From Saposhnikovia divaricata (lineage: Eukaryota > Streptophyta > Magnoliopsida > Apiales > Apiaceae), in the NCBI GenBank assembly GCA_036435485.1, contig CM071599.1, positions 9,574,803-9,638,802 on the forward strand: 64,000 nucleotides of DNA. The letters run 5' to 3'. Made by a program: the position numbers and the translations under genes. Below the pieces are notes generated by a model. It saw nothing but the letters and a program-made list of their open reading frames with translations. It ran no database searches and was not told where the DNA came from. Below, piece after piece: positions 10,181-19,544 of the stretch. How positions within the stretch are numbered: the stretch's first letter is position 1; every line of letters begins with the position of its first letter.

Positions 10181-11521
10181 CTAGGAGTATTTCTGTTCTG
10201 CTTCCAGCTTTTGTGTGGCTAACTCTGAATCTTTCATATCAATCTCATTTTTCAAATGAGCATTTTCTTTAAAGAGCTCATCCATTCTTTCAGAGTTTTT
10301 CCTATCCAGGGATTCTTCTTTCGAAGACTCATCTATTTCACTTAAAACTTCATTTAAAGCTTGCTTTAAATAAGCATTTTTGTTTTGTAGCTTTTTGATT
10401 TGTACCTGAAGGGTTAGTAAGTCTTTAGAAATAAATGATTTTAGAGGTGTAGAAAATACCTCTTCGTCTTCACTAGAGTTTTCCTCTATTCCAGCAAAAC
10501 ACATTTGAGCAACTTCATCATCGGAGTCTATTTCGATATCAGATTCATCGTCGCTCCATGTGAGAAATGCTTTGCTCTTTTTCTTTTCCTTGTCTTGATC
10601 CCTTGATCCAGAAGCCTTCATTTTAGCCTGAAGTTGATAACAGTTTCTTTTGAAATGTCCTTTCTTGCCACATTCGAAACAGGCTTCATCATTAAAATTG
10701 TTTCTGGATTCCCTTTTAAAACCAAAGGGCCTTTGAGTGGGTCGACAAGAGGCTTTCTTCTTGGCTAGAAATTTCTGAAATTTCTTTGTTAGAAGAGCAA
10801 TCTCCTCATCCGAATCCTCACTGGAATCTGTGTTGATTGTTAGAGCCAAAGTCTTTTTCCTAGGAGCTGTTTCTTCATCATCATACCTTTTAAGTTGATT
10901 CTCAAATTCCTCTAGTTCACTGAAGAGAGTAAGAGTCTCCATATTTGAGATTAAATAGGAGTCATGTAGAGTTGTTACCTTAGGAGCGAACCGTTTTGGC
11001 AATGATCGAAGAATCTTTCTATTGATCTCTGCCTGGGGTATATTTCTTTCCAGAAGAGATATAGAATTCATGAGGGTAAGAAACCTTCCCTGTGCTTCTT
11101 TTATGCCTTCATCCTTTTCTAGTTTAAAACTTTCGTAGTCACTTATAAGGAGATCAAGTTTGATTTCACGAACTTTTGAGGTGCCTTCATGACTTACTAC
11201 AAGGGTATCCCAGACCTGTTTTGCTGATGTGCAAGCTGAGACTTTTCGAAGCTCAGTAGCACAAAGTCCGTTGAGTAGGGAATTCATGGCTCGAGCATTA
11301 TAATTCAGGGAATTCACCTCATCAACTGTAAGACTTTTTATTGGTTTGGGCTTGCCATCTTTCATAGGAATGGTGATGCCATTTTCAACTGCATCCCATT
11401 CGTAGGTATCCCTCTGGAGAAAAATCTTCATCAAGAACTTCCAGTCATTGTAGTTTTCAGTCCCAAGTAAGAGTGGTGGAGCATTTATTGATCGACGATC
11501 ATTCCAACATGATTGTGCCAT
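10181..11521 (-). CDS. Gag of the Sirevirus-like element (ends at UAG)
   Basis: Start chosen at 11521 (MAQSCWNDRR), 40 bases downstream of the primer-binding site; an in-frame Met at 11542 is also possible. The N-terminal half is the copia gag fold (NYNDWKFLMKIFLQ ... VWDTLVVSHEGTSKVRE ... ILRSLPKRF). A canonical CCHC knuckle is seen (CFECGKKGHFKRNC), then an acidic stretch and a long Glu/Lys/Leu coiled coil. It stops at UAG inside the coiled coil. Long gag with coiled coil is typical of Sirevirus. Nucleocapsid role in virus-like particles. Confidence 0.87.
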   Translation of the reverse strand: MAQSCWNDRRSINAPPLLLGTENYNDWKFLMKIFLQRDTYEWDAVENGITIPMKDGKPKPIKSLTVDEVNSLNYNARAMNSLLNGLCATELRKVSACTSAKQVWDTLVVSHEGTSKVREIKLDLLISDYESFKLEKDEGIKEAQGRFLTLMNSISLLERNIPQAEINRKILRSLPKRFAPKVTTLHDSYLISNMETLTLFSELEEFENQLKRYDDEETAPRKKTLALTINTDSSEDSDEEIALLTKKFQKFLAKKKASCRPTQRPFGFKRESRNNFNDEACFECGKKGHFKRNCYQLQAKMKASGSRDQDKEKKKSKAFLTWSDDESDIEIDSDDEVAQMCFAGIEENSSEDEEVFSTPLKSFISKDLLTLQVQIKKLQNKNAYLKQALNEVLSEIDESSKEESLDRKNSERMDELFKENAHLKNEIDMKDSELATQKLEAEQKYS

Positions 11522-11560
11522 GGATCTTGCAAAAATAAACACTTAAACAAGGATTAAATG

Positions 11561-11577
11561 CACCTGCTCTGATACCA
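11561..11577 (-). other. Primer-binding site of the Sirevirus-like element
   Basis: Element-sense TGGTATCAGAGCAGGTG, two bases from the 5' LTR. TGGTATCAGAGC is complementary to the 3' end of initiator Met-tRNA, the usual plant copia primer. Confidence 0.92.
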
Positions 11578-11579
11578 AA

Positions 11580-12611
11580 TGAAATTTAGTAGCACAATAT
11601 GTTGGACTGTACGAGTAAATGAGACTGTCTCAATTGAGAATGAGACTGTCTCTTTTGCAAATGAGACTGTCTCTTTTGTGAATGAAACTGTCTCTTTTGT
11701 CAAACAGAATATTAACTGCAGAAATTAAATAACAGGATAAATAATAACAACACCAGGAATTTTCACTTGGTTCGGCCCCTATCTCGTCTATGGCCTACAT
11801 CCAAGTCCCTATGCCAACTAGCACAGAGATTAAATTATTATCACAATAATATAAAGCTTACACAATATCTGATTACAAGATTGAAGCCTCTGGAAGAACT
11901 CTTCCCCTTGACACACTTGTCACCTAGCAATCCCTGCTACTTATCCCACTGGCTACCTTGGCTTACAACTTGCAATCCCTAACTAGTTGCCACAACCCGG
12001 CACAAGTAAACTCAGAATATGTAGAATATGGATACAATTTCTTAAGAGAATATATATATGACTGTGTATGACTGTATCGAAGTTGTATGTCTTGAAGTGT
12101 CTATCTCGGTTGTGTGTGTCTTCCAGTTGATATGGGTTGTATTTATAGACACTCTGAATGTTATAGCCGTTGTCTTGAATCCAACTAAGCTGAGGGTCTT
12201 GAGTTCTGAGCATGAATCCGTTGAGAATAATCTTGAGTGGTGCAGTGCTGAATTCGAAGTGAAACTGTTGGGATAATGATGATGGGCGTGACTGGGATAT
12301 TCTGTTAAAGCTTACACAGAGAGATACAATGTATGTGTGTCTGTTAGAGCTTTGCAGATAGATGAATTAAATAGGCTGCAAAAAGAATGTATGTCAGGGA
12401 AGCCCAACTGCAATATTCCTAAAGTGGAGAAAAACACATGGTGTGCAGAGGCAACACATGTGTGCATCATTATACTCAGTGGAGGAAGAATAAAAACTGA
12501 CAAGCATGTTCTATTTCTTAACAATATATTACTGTGAGCATGTGCAAAGAATAGTCAGAATCATTAAGATATAATTCAATAATACATCATCATAAAATCA
12601 TGGGAATAACA
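11580..12611 (-). repeat. 5' LTR of the Sirevirus-like element
   Basis: Full 1032-bp LTR with TG...CA ends. TATAAATA in element sense lies at 12140-12147. Near its downstream end lie three exact copies of GAGACTGTCTC (11621, 11642, 11663) and one degenerate copy (11684), spaced 21 bp. It has one more unit than the 3' LTR. TCCCA follows at 12612-12616. Confidence 0.92.
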
Positions 12612-12787
12612 TCCCATACACAAAATTTACTCACCTTATCATCTGTAGCCCACACCATAAAATCATCGATGTCAGTAACACCCATCAACCAGAGAGTTAT
12701 ATCTGAACAGTCATCAATTTCTGCTGTTAACTCATCTTTTTTGGTTCTTCTCCATATAAGGTTTGATGAATCTGTGCTCACGATCAA
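12612..12787 (-). pseudogene. GNAT acetyltransferase pseudogene, N-terminal fragment
   Basis: Minus-strand translation contains DIDDFMVWATDDKVS, nearly the same as the N-terminus of the intact GNAT at 25106-25666. It is the other half of the gene at 2776-3188, separated only by the copia insertion and its TSD. The aligned intact paralogue reads straight across the junction (AAGTGTAAGTA ... CTCACCTTATCATCTG). About 300 bases to its right (12788-13095) are AT-rich spacer. Confidence 0.87.
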
Positions 12788-13095
12788 CTTTTGTAACAGA
12801 GCATGCCAGAGTACGAGACCAAATCATACATATGCAAGCTGAGTTTCAATTAACTTCAAACTAAGTAACTTATAAATTAGCTAAACCTTCAAAACTAAAT
12901 AACCAAATATCCAAAACCATAAGGTCAAATTTATTTCCAAAACACAATTCAACTTCATTACATTTGCAATCAACCACAATTTCCAGCCATTCAACCCAAA
13001 ATCACAATCACCTTATTTAACTTGTCCAGAACCTTAATTAAACATAAACCGATCGACATAAATATTTATCGATAAATAGATGCATAAAGTAAAAA

Positions 13096-13488
13096 TCACC
13101 CCTCCACATTAATACGAAAAACAGTCCTCTCTAACTTCGGAATCACCAACTTCAACACTCCATTCTTCATCTCGGCCTTGATTGCATCAAGCTTAAAAGT
13201 CTTCTTAGGCAACTCAATGCTACCACCATACCTCATAACACTTTCATCAGGATCTTCCAGAGACACCTTAATACCTTCACCTTTAATAATAAGATTGTTC
13301 TTATCAACTGAAACTGTAACATGCTCCTTACTAAGTCCAGGCATGTCAACGTAGATAATCAGCAAATCATCGGTCTCCTTCGACTCCCATCCTTGCATGA
13401 CCCCAACAATATTTTCATCATGCAAATCTGGTGGCTGTACCGGAAGGTGGTCCAAAATCTCTTTCAAGGTCGAGAATGGATCAAACAT
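13096..13488 (-). CDS. Small heat-shock protein (HSP20, alpha-crystallin domain), main exon
   Basis: Encodes at least 130 aa from the Met at 13488 (MFDPFSTLKEIL). The alpha-crystallin domain is complete: GWESKETDD, VDMPGLSKEHV, LIIKGEG, the family hallmark AEMKNGVLKLVIPK, and a C-terminal I-x-V motif (RINV). These ATP-independent chaperones hold unfolding proteins. The sequence resembles the mitochondrial/plastid class, whose genes usually have an intron near the targeting peptide. A 3' splice site (TTTAACAG) sits at 13491-13498, and the open frame upstream of it (to 13581) is therefore probably intronic. A candidate first exon is at 13598-13702, but its phase does not match. It may be a true small gene starting at 13488 or a gene with a damaged first exon. 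Confidence 0.78.
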   Translation of the reverse strand: MFDPFSTLKEILDHLPVQPPDLHDENIVGVMQGWESKETDDLLIIYVDMPGLSKEHVTVSVDKNNLIIKGEGIKVSLEDPDESVMRYGGSIELPKKTFKLDAIKAEMKNGVLKLVIPKLERTVFRINVEG

Positions 13489-13597
13489 TTCTGTTAAATT
13501 CGAAACACGAAAAATTAAAAAAATATTAGAATTATTAGAAATAAATACATATGTTCGTGTGGTTGTGTATTTGCAATACAAGAAACAGGACCTTTAC

Positions 13598-13702
13598 CGA
13601 CCATCGAATCTGTGTAATTATTAGAACATGTAATTGTGTGTGTAATAAAAAACGTGAGAGACGAGAGCCACGTCGAATATTATAAACGTTAAAGGCTGCC
13701 AT
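13598..13702 (-). other. Candidate first exon (transit peptide) of the HSP20 gene
   Basis: From an ATG at 13702 it reads MAAFNVYNIRRGSRLSRFLL..., an Arg-rich, acid-free N-terminus like an organelle presequence. It ends at a good donor (TCG|GTAAAG) at 13598/13597. The intron to 13491 would be 107 nt. The exon is 105 nt (phase 0), whereas the next exon needs one carried base for the chaperone frame, so the simple splice gives a frameshift. Either another donor is used or the gene has suffered an indel. Confidence 0.45.
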
Positions 13703-13772
13703 GGTTTTTCTAGGGTTTTAGTTTTTGAGATAAATTAATAGAGGCCTCGATGGAGACAAACTGTGTGTGATG

Positions 13773-13780
13773 TTTATATA
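13773..13780 (-). promoter_or_regulatory. TATA box of the HSP20 gene
   Basis: TATATAAA in minus sense, 71 bases before the ATG at 13702. A transposon-like element begins only 19 bases further upstream (13799), so any heat-shock elements of the original promoter would be displaced. I found no clear nGAAnnTTCn array in the remaining host sequence. Confidence 0.55.
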
Positions 13781-13798
13781 TAAGTACAATAGAAATAA

Positions 13799-15079
13799 GG
13801 GAATTTACAAAAAATACTATGTTTTCTAGTTTGTTTTGCAAAAATACTATCTTTTCAAATTAATTTCAAATATACTATATTATACTATCTTAACTGCAAA
13901 TATACCATAAGTAAGTTTCCTACCTAACTACCCCATCTGCCCTGTTTTCTATCAATCCACTGCCTCACCCATCCCTCAAAACATCCTCCCCTGTTTTCTT
14001 TTTTTAAACATCTCGTCTCTCTATAGTTCTCCTCCTTCCATCAATCCACACATCTGGTTGACTCCTTCCTCTCCCTCTTTGTCGTTGTATTCTTACATTA
14101 CCACACCATCGTCGACTACTATCTTGGTTGATATCGGGGCCACAGGCCTATCGATTTGGGGGAATCGTCGTCATCCTCACCAGTGTGTATTGTATGGAGA
14201 TTGGAATAAATGAACTGCTAGTTGATTTTTAAATTGCATATGGTTGTCTTGTTTTGTTAAAATTGGTTGATTTCGGTGGATTTGATTTGCTTTTGTGGAT
14301 TTAGGTTGTAAGATTAAGTTACAATTAGTTGATTTTATTGGGGTTGATTTTGGTAGTTGCTTTGATTTGAGTTGCAAGGTCCCGCAGGGGCACTCATAAC
14401 TCTTTATTTATAACCGTTGTAACTGAATGCAACCACATGCAACTGAACGCAACTACATATGTAACCAAATGCAACTAAAAACTAAAAGTTAAATTTCCAT
14501 TTTTTGATGATGCTCAGCCCTTATATAGATCTGGAAGTTGGTAAAAAAAATGAAAACTCAAATTACAATTTTTAGTTGCATTCAGTTGCATATGCAACTG
14601 AATGCAAATAAAAACTAAAAGTTAAATTTTCATTTTTTGATGATGCTCAGCCCTTATATAGATCTGGAAGTTGGTAAAAAAATTGAAAATTCAAATTACA
14701 TTTTTTAGTTGCATTCAGTTGCATATGCAACTGAATGCAACTAAAAACTAAAAGTTCAATTTCCATTTTTTTTATGATGCTCAGTCCTTATATAGATCTG
14801 GAAGTTGGTAAAAAAAATTGAAAATTCAAATTGTAATTTTTAGTTGCATTCAGTTGCATTCAGTTGCATATGTAATTGAATGCAACCTGCTACGCAGCCA
14901 TTACAAATAAGATAGTATTTTTACTAAATTGTCAAAACAGTTGCATCTAGTTGAATGTAGTTGCATCCCGTATTTTTGCAAAAAAATTTCAAAAGATGGT
15001 ATTTTTGCAAAAAAGAACTTTAAAATAACAGTATTTTTGCAAAAATATTTATATGTTGGGGTATTTATGAAAAAAGCCC
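13799..15079. mobile_element. MULE-like / foldback non-autonomous DNA element
   Basis: The ends are imperfect inverted repeats: GGGAATTTACAAAAAATAC at the left, and GGGCTTTTTTCATAAATAC on the reverse strand at the right. Subterminal ...TTTGCAAAAATACT... motifs occur inverted at both sides. A matching TSD is not clear. The interior holds a C/T-rich stretch (13930-14170) that could be captured gene leader, and then the tandem palindromic repeats at 14455-14880. No transposase is present. Confidence 0.55.
14455..14880. repeat. Tandem ~133-bp repeat carrying long palindromes
   Basis: The motif GATGCTCAG recurs at 14509, 14642 and 14776 (spacing 133 and 134 bp). Each unit also contains AGTTGCATTCAGTTGCAT followed by its reverse complement. 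The palindrome is perfect over 46 bp at 14702-14747 and has one mismatch in the copy near 14567-14613. Confidence 0.85.
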
Positions 15080-15164
15080 AAATAAATAATATTATAAATA
15101 TTTAATTTTAATATATTTTTAGAGATTTTTGATAATATTTTAATTTGTCTACGTAGTATTTTGC

Positions 15165-15490
15165 TACACATTCACAGTCTTGCATTATCAAATAACAAGA
15201 AGTGGGCCGCTATCATAGTTCCCTGTATTGTTCATCAACTCTTGCAAACAGGTCTAGCTAGAAATGTACCGTCCCCTTCACGGAAGTTCCCCTTGCTGGC
15301 TCCCCGGATATTAACGGTGGACAAGTGATTTTTGCATCGGAATTTGAAATTATCATTAGTATTACTAATTCTTTATTAACATTTTATTTTTAATTTTAAC
15401 CAATTACCGCACTTAATTTTTGAACAATTAATCCCGCGTAATTCATATAAATTCGATTAGTTCCCGATCAAAAAGTTTAGGCGAATATTG
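15165..15490. repeat. Duplicated spacer, copy A, left part
   Basis: Matches 27150-27690 with small differences (for example AAGAAGTGGGCCGCTA and CCCCTTCACGGAAG in both). The match breaks exactly where a CACTA terminus starts at 15491 (GCGAATATTG is shared, then the sequences diverge). Confidence 0.85.
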
Positions 15491-16829
15491 CACTACGTCA
15501 AATTTTGGCTTCCGCTACATAAAGTATGTGTGAATATGAACTTACGTCATTGTTTAATTTTTCAGCCAAGTATCACCTAAGGTCTGATCATTTTATGCCC
15601 CCCTACGGACACACCCTGGAGGTGTGGTTGTAACTCAAAATAGAGTGACTACAGCATATTTGGGTCTGACAACCCCCATTTTAAACTCAAATGTGTGACT
15701 AAATACCAACTTGCAGCGACAGGATGCGTAGTGGCTAAAGAGGATTAATAACGTGGCTACATACCAACATTTATGAAAGGCTTAGTTTTGGTCGCACTAT
15801 TTATTGGTAAATCTTGACAAAAAAACTTTGGTATGGCTACATTATATAATTTTTGTGCGGTCGTTTCTATGTTATAAACATTATTAAGAATCTGAATTTA
15901 GTCAAAAATAATTGTAGTAACTATCGTTCTGGCTAAAGCCTTTTTTCAGGCCCAATATAATATAGATTGTTTGTAATAGGTAGTGTGGCTGAAGAATAGT
16001 ACTAGCCACACATACTTAACCAAATTACATGGTTTCATTTGTATTATAAATGACCACTGTACCAAAAGGCCAGTCCAGTCACAATACCAAAAGGCCACAA
16101 TCCAATCCAAAAAGGCCACAATGCAAACAACTAAAATGCCAAAATACAACTAAGTAAACAAAAATGCCAAATTACCACAGCCAAATTCCAAACTAGTCAT
16201 AATCTAAAACCATACTACTAATCCATAATCCATAAAAACCATACTAAATCCATGATCCATAACAACCATACTTACTCCACAATCCATAAAACTCTATAAC
16301 CAGAGTACAGAAAATTCACAAGTTATCGAAAAGTTCACAATTAACCAGAAAACCACATTAACATGAGTCAAATTCAGCTGCGCTATGTTCTTCCCCTTAC
16401 CCATTGGCCGTTGGATTTGGTACCTAGAATAAAACATGAAAACGAATACGATGATCATTCCAACAGCCCTCAAGTTGAGACCATTCTAACACAAGTAATG
16501 TAATTCTATAGATAAGTAAAAAATAGACAAGCTCTCATCTCTACAGACTACAGATAATTCGTGCTACTTATATTAATAAACATGTAATTATATCTCTCCT
16601 TATATATATGTACATATACATGTACACATCAAAACAGAAGAAAATCAGACAATACAGAGTTTCAAATACTGTTATTTAATTAAAGCTCCATCAGTTTAGG
16701 TAATTTCAGAATCATATAAGCAGCAATTTACACAAGTACATTTGAAAAAAATAAGCATTTCAAACAAATTATAAACCAGAAGAATAAATGCACACAACCA
16801 AAATGGAATGCAAAGTAAGAAACGTACTT

Positions 16830-17076
16830 GATTAGTTTTCTTGATAAGGTTTTTGGGCCAAGCCACAAAAGAACCCAAATCATCCTCAATTATCCGCATA
16901 TCACCGGCTTCATACGGTAAGAATGATGCCCCCTTAACAACTTCATCAACAGAAACACTATAGCAATCATCTTGTAGGGGGACTTCGTGAATGGTTTGTC
17001 GTTGCTGGTCTGAAAGGAAAGCCGTACCACATGCAACCGGGTTGTTCAAATTCAACGTATACAGAGTACACTTCAT
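16830..17076 (-). pseudogene. En/Spm-like transposase-associated protein exon
   Basis: Minus-strand frame from VACGTAFLSDQQ to WPKNLIKK, followed by a splice-donor-like GTACGTTTC. The pattern HEVPLQDDCYSVSVDEV ... LPYE ... LGSFVAWPKNLI fits the conserved C-terminal region of plant Tnp1/En/Spm-like proteins. No long flanking frame was found, so this is an isolated exon of a decayed gene. Confidence 0.6.
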
Positions 17077-17823
17077 TGGCTACAAAAGTTAGTAGCATAA
17101 TTAACATCATAAAGGTAAAGTGAATTAATATACATGCGCATTTAGAAATATAATGCATACTGATTGGACAATTGTTGAGGTTTGATTTGACTGAGATGGC
17201 ATTTGACCAGAGATAGTGCTAGGTTGAGATAAATTAATCTTCTTCCTGGTTCCGGATCTAATCACCTTTTCCTACAAAAGTAGTGGCATAATTGCCAACA
17301 TATTAAAGTTAAAGTTAATCTCAATATACATGTGCATTTAGCAATGTAATACTTGTTGCACAATTGTTGGATCTTCTTGTGATTTGAGAATAGACGGCAT
17401 TTGATCACATTTAATGCTACGCGGAGATAGACAAACTTTCCTCGTGGTGGTGATCACCTTTTGCACCATTATGGATGTGTCGGCGGTAGGAGTCACTTGC
17501 TTTTCCACAGATTTATCCTACAATTTAAGAAATTTGGACAAGAAATCAGCAATTACTTGGAAATAATTAAAAAGAAATTAAATTATCCATTACTTACAGG
17601 TGTTAAAAACTCTTTCGATGCTGAGATGGTAACATTGTTGTTGTCCCTCGAAGCATTCCCACTTATCGGTGTTCCCTACAGAATGTAACGTCAAATGGGA
17701 AAGTCAAGTGATAACACAAGTTTTGTAAACTAAGTATAGGAATATAGACACAAGATAACTAAATTCAAACACAAAAAACTCTAACAATTTACGTAGTTCT
17801 TATATATTTACTGTACTCATATT

Positions 17824-18000
17824 TGGATTTTGAATTCAGTTCAGTTAGTCCTTGCGAATCCAATTGAGCCAAGACTTTATTCAGTTTATTGTTCGTTGCC
17901 TCCATATGCAACGATAGGTTCTTCAGTTCTTTATCCTTCTTCTCACGCAACAGTTTCTCATTTTCCAATTGAAGCTCCAGAATCTTGATTTTATCTTTTC
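17824..18000 (-). pseudogene. Coiled-coil exon of the En/Spm-like protein
   Basis: Minus-strand open frame reading DKIKILELQLENEKLLREKK and onward, a strong heptad pattern expected near the end of such proteins. A stop lies two codons upstream in the same frame, so an intron boundary or decay separates it from other exons. Confidence 0.5.
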
Positions 18001-18003
18001 ATG

Positions 18004-18478
18004 TTGTCCTTTGCCGAGGACAATGCCAGTACGTACCGAGAGTGACTCCACAACCAACACCTCTCAAGTATGCACCATGTTCCCTGCCAAAAACCACAAT
18101 AAGGGCATCCTCGTCCAGCCCGATGAACCCTACCTTCATCCACACTCTCGAATGATAGGAACACTAAGTTTATCCACACTCCACGACGATTTCATTGGGC
18201 AAACCGTAATTTCATCCACATTCAGCTCGCTTCACACCCTTCTACTCTTATTCACTCCTGCTCCTCTTTCCTAGTAAGTCATGTATTACAAATTTTGAAA
18301 TAAATTAATAATAATAAATTTAAATTATTACATATAATATATCTAAATTATCAATATTGATATAAAACTAAAGATTTATAAGTGAAGAATAAGTGATACT
18401 CAAATACAAACATAACAACAAGATGTTTAAGCAAAATTTTGTCTACTTTCAGTAGTTCAGAAGTTTAAACATTAATTT
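18004..18478. other. AT-rich spacer
   Basis: Contains a Ser/Thr/Leu-rich open stretch (17969-18274) with no recognisable domain. Otherwise low-complexity AT sequence. Nothing is supported here. Confidence 0.5.
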
Positions 18479-18700
18479 GGCCCTATTTGGCAAATCTTAA
18501 CTGAAACCTATAAGTTACTTATTTTTTTAAAAAAATTGTATTTACATACTTTTTTTAGAGAAAAATGTGTATCGGAAGTTTAATATTCGTTATAATCTTG
18601 CAAAAATAAGTTACTTATTTCAGAAAAAAGAATACATTTACGTACTTTTTTCCAGAATAAATAACTTATTTCTGAGAAATAAAATATTTCAAACAGGACA
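18479..18700. mobile_element. MITE, same family as 63180-63396
   Basis: Starts GGCCCTATTTGGCAAATC and ends near ATTTCAAACAGGAC. The interior is built of AATAAGTTACTTATT motifs in inverted arrangement. The same inner motifs and terminus (GGGCCCATTTGGAAAATC) occur at 63180. Confidence 0.65.
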
Positions 18701-19084
18701 AAAAACTGGGGACAAAAAACACACAAATTAATACAATTTACCTACTATAATTTTAATAAGATGCAAAAAAGCGCTCTCAATCTTATCAAATTATGCTATA
18801 GCATAATATATATATTATGTGTCAAACTTATTAATTTTTATTATTTATTATTTATTATGTATTATATAAAAATATAAATTATTATATGTATATTGCGGTT
18901 TACAGTTGCGGTTAGGATTTTGCGAGTTTTGAACACATAAAACCAAAATCTAACCGCAAATAAGCGATTATTAAAATCGACATCCACAACCAACTCACAT
19001 TTCACGATTATTTACAAAATGTGGTTCATTTACAAACGATGCGAGCGGTTAATGCGATTGAGCGGATCATCTGTACATCCCTAG
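18701..19084. other. Spacer with one hAT-type terminus
   Basis: AT-rich. Its right edge (18890-19082) has GCGGTTA / TAACCGC repeats and ends in GTACATCCCTAG, the reverse complement of a typical plant hAT terminus (CTAGGGATGTAC). I found no partner end to the left, so the element is probably truncated. Confidence 0.4.
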
Positions 19085-19544
19085 AGACTAGAGACAATGG
19101 CCTAATTTATTGTTGCTTTTTTCTGGATTATTGTGGCTTTTCATGTTGATTCCAAAAACATAATTATAAAACAGCTTGAAAATCCTTAAAAACATGATAA
19201 AACGGTGATTAGTTTCTTCAATTAATACGACTTACTATTCTATTTCTTGTGATAATTTAGTCAACATGAGTGGAAAAGGCTGTGGACCTCGAGCTCCAAT
19301 GAGTCGATAAAAAATCTTGAATTGCAAGATGAATTGTAGAGACATAGTGCCTCACAACTCAACATCAATCAACACTAGATAATAAATATTTTAGTGGACC
19401 CTATACTATGAAAATATAATAATATAATAATTGTGGATCATAGAAAAAGGGTCAAATCAAATAACTTAGTGATTACTTATATAATTATTTTTTAATTATT
19501 TGTTGCTTTAATCATGCCAATTAAGCTTTTCTTAACCAGAGTCT

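Larger units (their letters stand above)
3189..12611 (-). mobile_element. Sirevirus-like Ty1/copia LTR retrotransposon (9.4 kb, complete but defective)
   Basis: Two long terminal repeats (3189-4203 and 11580-12611) bound an internal region read on the minus strand. The 5-bp TSD TCCCA lies at 3184-3188 and 12612-12616. Internal order in element sense is primer-binding site, gag with long coiled coil, protease, integrase, reverse transcriptase, RNase H, then an extra reading frame before the polypurine tract. This integrase-before-RT order is copia. The long gag and the extra envelope-position frame fit the Sirevirus genus. By eye the LTRs differ at about 13 bases plus one extra 21-bp repeat copy, so the insertion is fairly recent. 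Even so, gag has an internal UAG and pol has frame breaks near 9800, 8590 and 6820, so this copy cannot act on its own. It sits inside a GNAT gene. Confidence 0.93.
15491..18003 (-). mobile_element. CACTA (En/Spm) transposon remnant
   Basis: Begins with CACTACGTCAAATTTTGGC, a typical CACTA terminus, followed by subterminal motifs containing GTGGCTA / TAGCCAC in both orientations. Minus-strand exons of a TNP1/En/Spm-like protein lie at 16830-17076 and 17800-18000. No matching opposite terminus (TTTGACGTAGTG) was found before 19085, so the right end is lost or rearranged. The right limit given is where recognisable element coding ends. Confidence 0.65.

Noticed and set aside
13489..13581. N-terminal extension of the HSP20 frame
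   Set aside because: Rich in Tyr/Thr/Asn/Ile, lies before a good 3' splice site, and looks like intron.
17969..18274. 101-aa Ser/Thr/Leu-rich frame
   Set aside because: Partly antisense to the En/Spm coiled-coil exon and without a recognisable fold.
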